A stretch of 64,000 bases of DNA from Strongyloides papillosus (taxonomy: Eukaryota; Nematoda; Chromadorea; Rhabditida; Strongyloididae). A program made the position numbers and the translations under genes. The notes under the pieces were generated by a model. The model did no database searches, was not told where the DNA came from, and worked only from the letters and a program-made list of their open reading frames with translations. Shown in pieces: positions 31,659 through 43,340 of the stretch (position 1 is its first letter; every line of letters begins with the position of its first letter). The stretch is taken from contig SRSI01000009.1 in the NCBI GenBank assembly GCA_005656395.1, positions 1,550,001 to 1,614,000 on the forward strand. The letters are read 5' to 3'.

Positions 31659-34600
31659 ATGACTAAAACAGTAACTGTAGCACTAGTGTTATGTTTAAAT
31701 GTTGGAACCGAACCTCCAAATACCCCAAAAACGACAAACAATGTGAGGAAAATCTCTGGTTATGAAATTATATCAGGTACAGGGAATTCTAAATTATCAC
31801 AAAAAATTGCTAATACGCTTCAGAAAAACTTTGAAAGGCTGCAGCCTAGGGCGAGGTAACATATTTTTTATTTAACTTAAAAATTTAGTATTTTAAGGTA
31901 TCGTTTGATATGTGATTCAACAACAGAGGATGTCCGCAAATTATTAATAGGAATTAGAAGAAGTGCTAGAGATGATCGTGTTCTAATGTATTTTAATGGT
32001 TTTGGTGTTCCTCCACCAACTGAAAATGGAGAAATTTGGGTTTTTGATAAAAATATTACGAAATACATTCCATTAAATATATTAGATCTTATGGCATGGA
32101 TGAATGGTCCCAGTGTCTACATATGGGATATGCATATGGCTGGAAGAGTACCTGATGGAATGACGAATTTTTCATCTTCTAATTTACGAGAATATTTACA
32201 AGAAAGAAAAAAACAACATGAAAGAAAAATGCAACAAGAACGTGAACACCCAACTGGTTATCACGATGATTTTAGTAATCTAAGTATAAATGAACAAATT
32301 AAAGCCTTTGAAAAATGGAAAAATGAGTCCATTCATTTTGCTGCATGTGGCAAAGAAGAATATCTTCCTGTTTATGATGAAGTATGGACAGATATATTTA
32401 CACAGTGTCTTACATATCCTGTACAAACATCTTTATTTGTTCACCTTTTCCATCATCCAGAGTTAAGGGAACGTTACGGTATGGGACTAATCGAAGTTAT
32501 ACCAGGAGACTTAAATAATAGAAAAACTTTGTTAGGTGAATTAAATTGGGTTTTTACAGCAATCACTGACACTATCGCATATACAGCTTTTTCAAAAGAA
32601 ATATTTTCAAAATACTTTAGGACAGATCTTTTAGTAGCATCGTTATTTAGAAGTTTTTTGTTAGCGAGTAGAGTAATGGAATCTTTCCACTGTACAGCAA
32701 TTTCTGTACCTAGTCTTCCAAATACCTCAAGACATGAATTATGGCGTGCTTGGGATCATGCACTTGACATGTGTTTGATGAAATTAAATGAAAGTAAACA
32801 ACAACAAGGTTTTCAATATTGGAAACATGGACCAGGACAAGAGATTTTTACAAGTACACACATGAAACACGATATTCTTGTAAAATTAGCTCCTGTTGAA
32901 AAAAGTTCAGAATACGAGTATCAATTTTCAACCTTCTTCATGGAACAGATGACAGCGTTTGAAGTATGGTTGAGATATAATGATAGTGAAAATTTTGAAC
33001 CTCAACAACTTCCTGTTTTATTGCAAGTCTTGTTATCACAAGCCCATAGAGTTAGAGCTCTTGAGTTATTAGCTCGTTTTTTAGATGTCGGTGAGGAAGC
33101 AGTTAAATCCGCATTGGTTGTTGGTTGTTTTCCATACGTTATGAAATTATTGCAATGTAGCACACCGGAATTGAAGCCTTGGTTAGCATTTATTTGGGCA
33201 AAAATATTAGCTGTTTGTCCAGAGAAGGGAGAAGAATTGTTGGTTGAAGCAAGATTTCAATATTTTATAGATCTTTTAAAAGATAAATCAATATCATTAA
33301 ATTTTAAAATGGTTCCTGCATTTGTTTTATCAAATTTAATAATGCATGGAAATGTTGTATCAAAGCAATTATTTATAGATAACAATTTTTTATCTATTTG
33401 TGTTGAATTATTTTCTAATGATGATATTTCTAAAGCAAACATTCTAAAATTATGGCTTCTCATCTCTCTCGGAAGGCTATGGGCTGATTATAATGAAGCT
33501 AGGTGGCAAGCTATACGTGCAGTTGGATATGATAAAGTAATGGATTTTCTGGATGATGATATGCCAGAAATACGAGCAGCTGCCATTTTTGCACTGGGGT
33601 GTCTTATTAAAAATAAATCTTTAAATAACGAACATGCCACTGTTGTTGATCAAGATATATGCGTTAAAGTTTGTGAAAAAGGAACTTTTGATGGAAGTGA
33701 ATTAGTTCGTTCTGAATTAATTGTTGCTGCCCAATGGTTTATAATGGATTTTGAGACTCATTTTGTTAGCCTTTTTTCTAACCTTTCAACATCTGCAAAC
33801 AATAGAAGATCTAGGAGTTCAAATAGTTTTACAAATGAATCCGGTTTCTATAATAGTAGCTATGTTACTTCTCCTTCATCCTACATTCCTTCATCAGCTG
33901 TAAGTTTGCCTGATGTTGAAAGGTCATCAAAAGGGAATATGTTAAAACAATTGTTAAATCGAAGTGCATCATTTTTAAAATCAAATGGAAGAAGTGAGTT
34001 AAGAACAATTAATGAAAAAAGTAGTAGAAAAGAAAGTTGTAGTTCAATGAATACTATGGGTGATGATTCATCCGAGGATTCATCTATTAATAATAAAGTA
34101 AGAGAAAGTCTTAAGTATCAAGTTCTGGGACAAATTAGTGTATTAACAGAAAATACATTCAATGATCCATATGAAAGAATTTGGTTATCAATGTTAAGAC
34201 TTACTTTAGATCCTGTAAAGAAAATAGAAAGTATGGCACTTGACCTTTTTACGTTTATAATGCAAAAACATCTAGATGCAACATTTTCGTCAAGAAGAAA
34301 AATTAGCACAACAAGCGTAGAATCAAGTTTGTATGCTTTACAAACAAATGGTTCAAATAGACTTTCTATGAATAGTGTATTATCAACAAGCTATAGGGAT
34401 AAATTGATACAATCTACGGGATCTCAAATAGATCAAAATGGTGATATAAGTACTTCAAAAACTAATGCAACATTTGAAATTGGTTCACCTGGAAATGGTA
34501 TTTTACCAAAAAGAATTCGTCAAATTTCACAATGTTCAAATCGTAGTGAAGTAGAAAATGAGAATTTGAGAGAAGATGTTTGTTCAGTTTCCCCAGATAG

Positions 34601-36305
34601 ATATGATTTTGAAATTTCCTCACGAGGATCTTCCGTTTATACACCAAAAAGAAAGATGTTTGAGAAGGCAACTACACTTTATAAAGTTAAAGAAACAACA
34701 GAAGAACCATCAAATAGTATACAAAAACAAATAGTTAGTACAAATTTCATTGAAAAATGTACTAATAAATTTAAAGAACCAATATTAGAGAGTCTTAATA
34801 TGGGATGGTATGGGGATGAATCTACTTCTGATAGTGACTCTACCTCCTTGGATCGATCTATTGATATAATCAAAATTATTTCATCATCAAATGACTCAAC
34901 AACCAAACCAATAGCTAATTTTGTAACACAACCTATTGTTGATCCTAGTAGACCAACAGATTGGGCTAGTCAAGCATTTAGAAGTTTACAACAAACAGGA
35001 AAGAAAGATGCTTATCAATTAAAGAAAGAAGGTGTAAAGGCTGATAAGATGAGATTTTTCTTAAATACACAAAGACGAATACACTGTTTAGCCTTTAGTA
35101 CTTTAAGACCATATTTATATTGTTGTGATGGTTCTTCTATTCGAATTGTGGATTGGGAAAAACCAGCTGATAAAACATCTTCTATTAGTTCAATAGATTT
35201 AAGGACTGTTAAAGTTATAAATAACAAAAACGATATATATTCCTGTGCTGATGTTTCAAAACTTATGGTTATTAATGAGACAACTAGAGAAATGGTTGTA
35301 TCAGGCACAAATGAAGGAATGTTTAAAGTTTTTGATCCTGGTTATGATAGACATTCAGCAAACTTTGAGTCGTCTAAAAATAATTTTGGGGGCCCAGTTA
35401 TAATTAGAGAAGGTCAAGTTTATGACCAAACTTTTGAAGAATATCCCAAAATGATAACTGCATCATTTATATTTAATGAACAAGATAGAATTGGTGTAAA
35501 TAAAAAAGATCAAACATCTTGCAATACTACATTTTATGAGTATGTTTTTTTAATTGTTATATTTTAACTGTTAATTTTTTTTAGATGGGATCAGGGTGAA
35601 GGTGTACTTATAGCTGCAGGAAATGTCTCCTGTATTCGATTATGGGATATGCAAACTGAAAAAACTAAGCAAGATATTGAATTTAAATCTAGCAAAATTC
35701 GATATATTTCTTGTATGGCATCTAATCTTGAAAATAATTTTATTGTTTGTGGATCTCGTGATGGTCTTATACGATTATATGATCCAAGAATGCCATACCA
35801 TAAAGGAAATCCTTGCGTTACAACATTAAAGTCAGACATGTCTGCCATAATAGGAATTTCGCTTGTACCGACAAATTCAGGAATACGTATGGTATCTGGT
35901 TGTCAAGATGGTGAAATAAAAGTATACGATCCAAGATGTTACGCTGAACCACTAATAGAATATGATGTTTATAAAGATTATATTAATTTTAATAATACTA
36001 TTCCAAATTCTCAAAAATCAAATATTAATCCAAACAAATTCTTTTCTCCTCCACCAAAGTCTTTCATTTCTCAAAAACTTTCCCTCAAAAACTTATTTGT
36101 TCAAACATCTAACGGTGTAATTGGTTGTATTACAGATGCTGCTACATGCCATTTATATGATGTTAATGAAAAATCAATTATAACAAATCTTCGACTGCCA
36201 GATACTTTACGTCGATCTGCTAATATGTATGGTGAATTCCATCCCAATAGAATTTTATATGCTTGTTATGGTGGAACAGGTTATCTTACTTGCCATAATA
36301 TGTGA
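31659..36305 (+). CDS. RPTOR: Raptor, mTORC1 subunit (DAF-15 homologue)
   Basis: Exons 31659-31855, 31898-35539 and 35585-36305 keep phase and give 1,519 residues. Raptor scaffolds mTORC1 and recruits substrates. The raptor N-terminal caspase-like (RNC) domain is present (TVALVLCLNVGTEPP, VLMYFNGFGVPPP, NGEIWVFDKNITKYIPL, LGELNWVFTAITDTIAYTAF), followed by HEAT-like helices (LLARFLDVGEEAVKSALVVG, FIWAKILAVCPEKG, FALGCLI), a long Ser/Asn-rich linker (about 630-1050) and a C-terminal WD40 region (IRLWDMQ, GSRDGLIRLYDPRMP, SGCQDGEIKVYDPR). The RNC pseudo-active-site residues are changed to Phe101 and Met144. The ATG at 31659 was chosen because a TTTTAG acceptor lies 24 bp upstream; this omits the ~50-residue N-terminal region seen in vertebrates. 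Confidence 0.95.
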
Positions 36306-36729
36306 CAAAATTAATCTTGCTCAAAATGTATATATGTTTCAAATTTTTAAAGAGTTTTATTCAAACAATTTTATGCTCAATATATACAATTTGTATATAA
36401 TAATAATATTCAGAGAAATTTATATCATTGTTGTGTCTTATCATATATATTTTTTATATATTTTTTTTATATATTGTACATATTTTAAAAAATATTAGAT
36501 TTTTATATCAATAATTATTTTTTTGAATTTTTTTGTGTATTTCATTGTATATATATTTAAAAGAAATCATTATTTTATTGTTATTATAATAACGCTTAAA
36601 TTATTTTAAAATGATATAAGAGAAATAAAAGTTATTTTTTCTGTAAATCCTTTGGAATATTGTGAATTTTCTACAAAGTTTCCTATTAAATTGCGGCGCG
36701 GGCTTTAATTTATAAATTTTTTTTTCAAA
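36306..36729. other. Spacer between raptor and ERAL1
   Basis: About 420 bp, very AT-rich (raptor 3' UTR), ending in a short GCGGCGCGGGC-containing patch at about 36692-36703 just before the ERAL1 start. The GC patch is unusual for this region and may be a core promoter element. Confidence 0.4.
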
Positions 36730-37878
36730 ATGTCTCAGAATGTTAAGAAATTTCTTAGGTTTGCTATAATTGGTGCTCCAAATGTGGGTAAATCACTATT
36801 AACAAATCAACTTGTCAAAGCAAATGTAGCAGCAGTCAGCAAACGCATGGATACAACTCGAACAAATTTGACGGCGGCATATACTAATAATTCCTGTCAA
36901 TTAGTTTGTGTAGATTCACCCGGTTTAGTTGGTATTCAACATGCTACTTCTGTTAGTGAGGGAGAAGATTTAACGATATTAACAGATCCTGAAAAAGCAA
37001 TGAAAAAGGCTGAACATATTTTAGTTGTTCAGGATGCTACACATACAGGTGATTATTTACATCATAGAGCTATGTTTTTACTTCATAAGTATAGCCATGT
37101 CCCTTCAACATTAGTTATTAATAAAGTTGATTTAATCAAAGACAGAAGTACTTTACTTCCATTAGTTAAAATTTTAACACATGATCAAGTAGGTGGTCAA
37201 AAAATTGCCACAAAAAGAGTTAGTTTCGGAAGACTCGGTAAATTAAATGAAGATAGACTTTTAAATGAAAGTAAAAATGGGATACCATTGTATGAAAAAG
37301 GTAATTTCAATATCGAAGGTCTGGATGAAAAACAAAAGGGGTTATATAGAAGACTTATGTCTACACCATATGATAAATGTTCATGGAATGAAACAAAAAA
37401 AGTATTTCTTGACATTAGAGGTTGGCCAAATTTTGAGTCTGTTTTTTTTGTTAGTTCATTAACAGGAGAAGGAATAGATGGATTAAGAGATTATTTACTT
37501 AAACTATCATCACCAGGAAAATGGATATATGATGAAAATACATTAACAACAAAAAATCCTAAAGATATATGTTTAGATCAAATAAGAGCTGAATGTCTCA
37601 ATTTTTTGCCACAAGAAGTTGGTTATGGAATAAAATTGAAAATCATGGAATGGAATTTTATTAATGATCGTGATCATTTAAATATTATTATTGAATTAGT
37701 TTGCAAGAATAAAAGATGGGCAAAATTATTATTACAAACAAACCCATCGAAATTAGATTTAATAGAAGAAACTGTTAATAATGCTGTACAAAATTTAATA
37801 AATCAACCATTATATATAAAACTTTTAGTAAAGTATAAAGGAAAAACTGTTACTGTTGATAATCATGAAAGTTTATAA
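36730..37878 (+). CDS. ERAL1: ERAL1-like mitochondrial Era GTPase
   Basis: A single exon encodes 382 residues. The GTPase domain has G1 GAPNVGKS (15-22), G2 region RMDTTRTN, G3 DSPG, and G4 NKVD; the G5-like VSSLTGEG follows. The last ~110 residues form the KH-type RNA-binding domain (IRAECLNFLPQEVGYG ... LVKYKGKTVTV in order). ERAL1 binds the 12S rRNA 3' stem and helps assemble the small mitochondrial ribosomal subunit. The N-terminus is short (MSQNVKKFLRF); it is basic but lacks a long presequence, so targeting is not obvious from the sequence. An insertion between G4 and G5 (KDRSTLLPLVKIL ... ETKKVFLDI) is typical of animal ERAL1. Confidence 0.93.
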   Translation: MSQNVKKFLRFAIIGAPNVGKSLLTNQLVKANVAAVSKRMDTTRTNLTAAYTNNSCQLVCVDSPGLVGIQHATSVSEGEDLTILTDPEKAMKKAEHILVVQDATHTGDYLHHRAMFLLHKYSHVPSTLVINKVDLIKDRSTLLPLVKILTHDQVGGQKIATKRVSFGRLGKLNEDRLLNESKNGIPLYEKGNFNIEGLDEKQKGLYRRLMSTPYDKCSWNETKKVFLDIRGWPNFESVFFVSSLTGEGIDGLRDYLLKLSSPGKWIYDENTLTTKNPKDICLDQIRAECLNFLPQEVGYGIKLKIMEWNFINDRDHLNIIIELVCKNKRWAKLLLQTNPSKLDLIEETVNNAVQNLINQPLYIKLLVKYKGKTVTVDNHESL

Positions 37879-37938
37879 ATGTTTTGTTTTTGTTTGTTGA
37901 TTTTTCTATATAGAAAATAAAATTTGTTGTACTTATTT

Positions 37939-38225
37939 TTAACCGCGATTTCTCCGTCTTCCTTTTCCTCTATTTTGTCTAATAAAAATGGATTATAAAG
38001 TATAAGTTGTGAAACATACCTTCTTCGTCTATTAATTCGTCGACGTCTACCATGAGATCCATGGGAATGTTCATAAGAACCTGATTCTTCATAACTGTAT
38101 TCATATGAATGAGAGTCACCAAGTATCTCAGAAACAATTCCATGAGTTTCACCAATCTCTACATTTGTAACAATAATAAAAAAAATAATTGAGACTAAAA
38201 AAATTGTGTCACAGTTTATCAGCAT
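37939..38225 (-). CDS. Small secreted protein with Arg-rich C-terminus
   Basis: Exons 38225-38020 and 37978-37939 (41-nt intron) give 81 residues. A signal peptide (about residues 1-21, IFLVSIIFFIIVTNV) is followed by a Tyr/Ser/His/Glu-rich middle (SHSYEYSYEESGSYEHSHGS) and a strongly basic end (GRRRRINRRRR, then GKGRRRNRG). Splicing in phase is needed for the second basic block; reading through the intron would give a different tail. There are no cysteines. The basic tail could be an antimicrobial or nucleic-acid-binding peptide or a proprotein-convertase substrate; none of these is shown. It is transcribed divergently from a His-rich secreted protein with only 140 bp between the start codons. 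Confidence 0.72.
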
Positions 38226-38273
38226 AACAGATAGTACTATAGAGATTTGTGGATTAATTTTTTAATTTAACTG

Positions 38274-38280
38274 CTTTATA
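38274..38280 (-). promoter_or_regulatory. TATA box of the Arg-rich peptide gene
   Basis: TATAAAG on the minus strand lies about 50 bp upstream of the ATG at 38225, a usual core-promoter distance for a gene without a long leader. Confidence 0.5.
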
Positions 38281-38315
38281 ATAACGAGTTTAGCTTTCAT
38301 GTGACTATACAATAC

Positions 38316-38324
38316 TATATAAAT
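38316..38324 (+). promoter_or_regulatory. TATA box of the His-rich peptide gene
   Basis: TATATAAAT lies about 42 bp upstream of the ATG at 38366. With the opposing TATA box at 38274-38280 it makes a compact divergent promoter. Confidence 0.5.
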
Positions 38325-38365
38325 AACAATAATTCGTACTAGAACATGATTCTATTGAGATAATC

Positions 38366-38698
38366 ATGGTTAAAAAACTAGCTATTATAATTTTTGCATT
38401 AATCTATATTTCTATAAATGTAGATTCTCAACATGGTCATCATCATCATCATCATCATGATCACCATCATCATCATGAACATATGGATCATATCCATCAT
38501 CATCACCATGGTCATGAAGAAATTATGCATCATCACTCAGATTTTGGTCACCAGTAATTTTCTTTCTTTATTCTAAAATTATGCTATCTTTTTTTTTACA
38601 GTCACTATGACTTTATGCATCCCGAAGAACATTATCATCATCATCACCACCATCATGGACCACCAATGATGCCAATAGGTTTCGGTTTTTTCGGTTAA
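38366..38698 (+). CDS. His-rich small secreted protein
   Basis: Exons 38366-38553 and 38602-38698 (48-nt intron) give 94 residues. Residues 1-21 are a signal peptide (KKLAIIIFALIYISINVDS). The mature part is dominated by His runs (HGHHHHHHHDHHHHHEHMD, HHHHHGHEEIMHHH, and another run after the intron) and ends in GPPMMPIGFGFFG. His runs with Asp/Glu suggest binding of zinc, copper, nickel or haem outside the cell. The CAT/CAC runs are continued on both sides of the intron, so the repeat is selected at protein level or expanded before the intron arose. I know of no named orthologue. Confidence 0.78.
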
Positions 38699-38817
38699 CA
38701 ACAAACAAAAGTATTTTATTTTTAATAAATTTTTATTAATTAACCAAAGCTAATTATGTACCAATCATAAATGATAAAATATGAAGATGTAATATAATAC
38801 TTAATGATACAAAGATA

Positions 38818-38908
38818 CAGTAGAATCTCGAACAAAAATCAAAATTCGCCAAAATAAGTCCTTGAGAAACTATTAACTTAAATGACCGGATATGAGAGAT
38901 TCATAATT
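38818..38908. mobile_element. Possible pogo/Tigger-like MITE relic
   Basis: The segment starts with CAGTAGAATCTCGA after a TA and ends with a degraded inverted match (GAGAGATTCATAAT followed by TA). CAGT(A/G)GAA(T/C)CTCGA is the usual terminal sequence of pogo/Tigger-type elements. The interior is about 60 bp with no coding capacity. The right end is a poor match, so this is tentative. Confidence 0.3.
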
Positions 38909-39009
38909 AATAAATAATAATAGTAATAATTAAAAATATATAAAAATAAATAATCTAGATATTTAACAAACATATTAATTTTCCATTCTCCAGTGAGAAA
39001 TAAGTTTGC

Positions 39010-40464
39010 TCATTTTTGATTGTTTGATGTTTTTGATGCCATATTTGTAATGCTATCACTTGGTTGAAAACCTGAAAAAATATTAGTGTTAATAGATGAT
39101 GCCATATTATTTTGTGGTAGAAATGGTAATGAAAAGGGAAGCGTCCCCATTGGAAAAAGTGATGACAATTGATTTTGATTCTGAAATCCCGAAGTTAAGA
39201 GATCATTGTAAAAAGATGGGTTGAATAGTTGAGGTGGTATATTTATATTTGGAAAACCACACGGTCTACTATGAGTCTTATTCATTTGCATATTTGCCAT
39301 TGAATTCATTAATTGAGCATTATACGCAGTCATAGAGAGAAGAAATGATTGATATTGGATAGATTTTGGATCCATGAAAGGTAAATAAACAGGGGCCATC
39401 ATAGGCATCATCCCTATTGGAAATTGCTGTTGATTCATTGGATATGTTGGTCCTTGTCCCTCTTTGCCAGGGACATTCTTATCATTCGAACATTGCTTCT
39501 TAGAAAGTGGTGCTGAAGTTTTATTCATTGAATTAGGTGATAAACTTCTTTTCCGTATATTCGAAACATCCGGAGAAGATCCTCCAGATCCATAATCTGA
39601 ACTCGTCGTTGACCCATTATTTTCCTCTGGAGTTAGTCCTTTTTGAGATGTTGATTCAACTGGAGTAAATGGAGTTCCTATAGGGTTAAGGGAAGAGGGG
39701 AAAGGATAATTAAAAATTCCTGGAAATTGACCAATAATCGTTGCTGGTGTATTTATCTTAGTCGTACTACCGTAATTTTTGTTTTCATCAGGATTTATGT
39801 TAAAACGATATTTGTACTTCTGACCATTAACTTTTGTAATAATTTCTTTGTTGTAGTAATATCTTAAAGCGCGAGATAACTTCTCATAATTCATTTTATT
39901 GTTTTTTTTCCTTGCTCCCCAAAGTCGGGCAACCTCATCTGGATCTGTAAACTACAAATATAACGTTTAGCATCACAATAACAAGAATAAAAATACCTTA
40001 AATTCTTTCTTATCTTTGTTTGTCCACTCAATATATTTACTATATTTTTCATCATCTAACAACTCTTTCAAAAATTGCCATAAAGTGATATGAGCACCCT
40101 GCGTAATGCTGCTACAATCATCTGGTCTTGATAACGGAGTTTCTCTTAATGTGCATGTTAAATTTTCTAGTGAATTATCCTCTGACAAATTACTTGTGTC
40201 AGAAATTTCAGTTTTTACTCCACTAACACTTTGATATAAAATACTTTCGTTATCTAATCCTGAATCATTACCGCTTGAGAAATTTAAAGAATGACTTAGT
40301 GAACTCGAAGTAGTGTTGCTATGAGTTGGGGAAGGAAAAGAAGTTTCATCGCGGTAATCAGTTGAAGGAGTTGTTGTTTCGTTTCTCTCCCCATTTTCGG
40401 ATCCTATCTGTGTAGAACTATTGGTAATATTTGAGGATGAGATAGGAGAATAAATTTCACTCAT
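39010..40464 (-). CDS. lin-1: ETS-domain transcription factor, LIN-1/ELK type
   Basis: Exons 40464-39997 and 39951-39010 (45-nt intron inside the ETS domain) give 469 residues. The ETS domain spans about 125-207: [29 protein letters not shown], and the recognition helix [15 protein letters not shown] followed by [13 protein letters not shown]. The [26 protein letters not shown] pattern is closest to ELK/LIN-1 rather than GABP or ERG groups. The N-terminus is Ser/Thr/Asn-rich with a SUMO consensus VKTE (83-86), as LIN-1 is regulated by sumoylation; the C-terminus is Asn/Pro/Met-rich. I do not see a clear FxFP ERK docking motif. In worms LIN-1 is the Ras/MAPK-controlled regulator of vulval fate. 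The exact orthology needs a tree. Confidence 0.85.
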
Positions 40465-41905
40465 ATCTATATAGCAATGTAAAGTAGCTCAAAAAAGAAT
40501 TGTAATGGCTAAATATTGTAATCTAAAAATGATAGAAAAAACAGTATTAAAAGAATGACTTTCAATTTTGATGACTTTTGATGAAGAGATATTCAAAAAG
40601 ACAAGAGGCAATTGAAATGATTTGTTAAATTGTGAAATTATTCTTATATAAGGTAATAAATGTTGTCTATAAAATCTCATCAAAGGCGGGCTCGTTCCTG
40701 AAGGCAAGCGGCTGTACGAAGGCTTAGATATGATTTCACATTTCGGTAACCTACAAAGGAAGGAAAAAGCAATGACAGGTGGTTTGAAGGCAGGATATGA
40801 ATAGTGAAAGGAATAAACGTATTCTTCATCTTCCATTTCTCAAGAAATGATGTTCTCAAATAATATTTTATGCCTTCAAATATTAAATACTTATAAAGCA
40901 AGAAAAAAAATATAATAATAATGTTACAGAAAAGATAACGTAATAGAAATAAGTATTTTTTATAAAGGAATTTATTTAAACAAAATAGTCATCAATTATA
41001 TAAATATATAGGAAAAGATACCTTTATTATGGGTTGATGAGTTGTAATCCTAAAGGACAAAGTAAAATAATGTGGTGGGGATTGTTAAAAGGAAAAAAAC
41101 CACTCTTGCTTACATAATTAAAAATGAAACTGCTTTAACTATATTAAGTAAATTTAACAAACCAACTTGATTGGTATTCTGATCTTCGAACGAAAATCAT
41201 ATTATAATTGCTAACAAAGAAAATATTTCCTACAAAAGTACTTCTTATTATTAATAATAACCAAATTAAAATATAAGCGCCAAATTTTTTATTAGCTAAA
41301 TCGTTTGAGGGTATAATTGATACTATAATGAGTTAAGATTACCATACTACTCTCTTACATATTACTACTAAATTAATTATTTATAAACCATGTTAGTTTA
41401 AACCTTTGTTCTCAGCATCGATCACCTAATAAGCTTTTCCTTTTATCAGTATGTATAAAGTCATTTTTGCATGTTCAATTTAATTTAGACCTATTTTGAT
41501 TTCTCACTATTTTATTATGCGGTATGATAAAGTATAAATTTTTATAACCTCTAGGTTCACAAATACCTACAGAAATGAAGTAAAATAATTGAGTTGTTAT
41601 AAGTTGTTCTAGCACAATATTTATCTTCAAATTCTTTAGATCCGACATTCAAAAAATCTCTACAGATTGTCGGTTATGCCTTTTACAGTAAATGCTTCAA
41701 GAGCTATTTATACATTTTAAAGGGCATTTTTTTATGGCGGCTGTTGATAGGACATCTTTAGGGTTATAGGTAAAGATTGAAGAAATAATATTATAAAAAA
41801 AAAGTTATTACATAATGAAATAGAAATATAGATTAATTTAAGGTATTTGATTTAAAGAATATATTAGATTTATTTTTAAAATATATTAAATTATTAATAT
41901 CATAA
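40465..41905. other. Spacer upstream of the ETS gene
   Basis: About 1.4 kb. A patch at 40680-40860 is clearly richer in G+C than its surroundings and includes a 115-codon minus-strand frame (40489-40836) of no recognisable family; it might be a noncoding leader exon or promoter of the ETS gene. A TATATAG acceptor-like site sits directly before the ETS ATG. The rest is AT-rich without features. Confidence 0.4.
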
Positions 41906-43340
41906 TTAAATGCAGTACAAATCTTTATGTGTAGTTAAAAGAAACCATTCGTCAATACCAATAACATTATTACTTGGTAAATCAATTACTTCTATAGCGA
42001 GATAATCATATTCTCCTGGTATAAGAATTCTTCCTTCTCTTAGCCATTTATTTATTGTAAAACCCTCAGTAGGACTTTCAAATAGTATTTCTTCAACATC
42101 TTTTTCTTTTAATTTACGGATAAGTCTTAAGTTTCCTAAAGGAGAAGCTTTATGATAACTAAACATAAAGTAAACTTCATCTTCTAATACGAAACTTTGT
42201 GTTGTTAATCTGCTAAATTTCTTCGGACCTTCAACGATTGCATAAAATCCCTCCTTATCCCGAAATCCTTTTTTTCCATTGGAAGAGTCTTTAATAATGT
42301 TCTTATATTGCTCTTTGACAATATTGAAATCTCCAGATATAGCATAATTAATACAAAGATCCTTTTCTTCGAAATTACACGTTAATATCCTACAGACATC
42401 ATTAGCATCCTCTTCGACGTCATATGCTTTCTTCGTTTTTTGTGAATATAAACTTGGAAGTAGATGATCTTCTTTATGTTTTATTGAATCGAAACTTCCT
42501 TTAAGTTGTTTATTACATATTTCTCCTTCAAATTCTATATCATCTATAATTGCAAAACCACCCTCTAAATCTCCATTCTTAAAAATAAAATTTTCAGCTC
42601 TTATAAATATTTGAAACGGTTGTTTATTAACATCTGGAATTGATATAATCGCTGGTCCTGGATCTCCTTTTTCAATAGGAGGACTACAATAATCGTAATT
42701 TGGGTAACTTTTATTAATACGCATAATGCATACATAGATTTTAACTTCTGGACTTGTCCAATATTTAAATTTTAATGTCCCACTATTTGTAAGGCAATCA
42801 ATGGTGCTTGAGACAAGAACAGCCTTATCAGACGATAATTTTGTTTTTTCTGTTGCCACTATTCCATAATTTCCTTTTGGTTTTTCCCTTGTTCCGGTAG
42901 CTAAGTATAATTTGTTTTCATTTAAAAAACCATTACCTTGGTACCAATCCATTTCGTCTATCATATATCCATCAATATTTTTCCATAAACATGTATCGTC
43001 AAACTCAGGGCAATTAAGTTCATCAGGATAACTTATAGAGGGAATGTTATCCGTTGTAGTGAATGGATTTGTTGTTGTGCTTGGTGTATATGAAATAGTT
43101 GTGGTGAGAAATGGTTCTAATGCTTGTTGACCAATGCCTATAATTGATCCTAATGGATCTTTTTCGTCATATCCTTTTAAAATACGACTACCACTAAGTC
43201 TATATAATGTGTCACTTGATAGTCCACCACAACTTTCTGTTTAATTACATGAAAATTAAAAAAAAAGACAAATAAAACATACCTAGACTTAGTGGATATA
43301 GAATTAAAATCAAAAATATATTAGAAAATAAATAAAACAT
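41906..43340 (-). CDS. Secreted protein with two MAM-like domains
   Basis: Exon 1 (43340-43283) encodes a signal peptide (MFYLFSNIFLILILYPLS) and exon 2 (43236-41906) the rest; the intron is 46 nt and the total is 462 residues. A Thr/Ser/Pro-rich stretch (about 55-85) follows. Two domains of the MAM/jelly-roll type are seen, about residues 93-261 (CPEFDDTCLWKN to FEGEIC) and 301-462 (CRILTCNFEEKDLC to the end), each with the typical start (C-x-F-E/D-x-x-x-C), a central FxY/FSYH strand and an IDD/IDEW end. MAM domains mediate adhesion or extracellular assembly. No protease, membrane anchor or further domain is present, so this is probably a secreted matrix or excretory protein. Confidence 0.8.

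Noticed and set aside
36229..36498. Frame overlapping the raptor 3' end and 3' UTR.
   Set aside because: It is out of frame with the WD40 region and becomes Tyr/Ile/Phe low complexity in the UTR.
40489..40836. A 115-codon minus-strand frame upstream of the ETS gene.
   Set aside because: No recognisable domain and no good splice to the ETS start; more likely leader or promoter sequence. Kept only as a composition finding.
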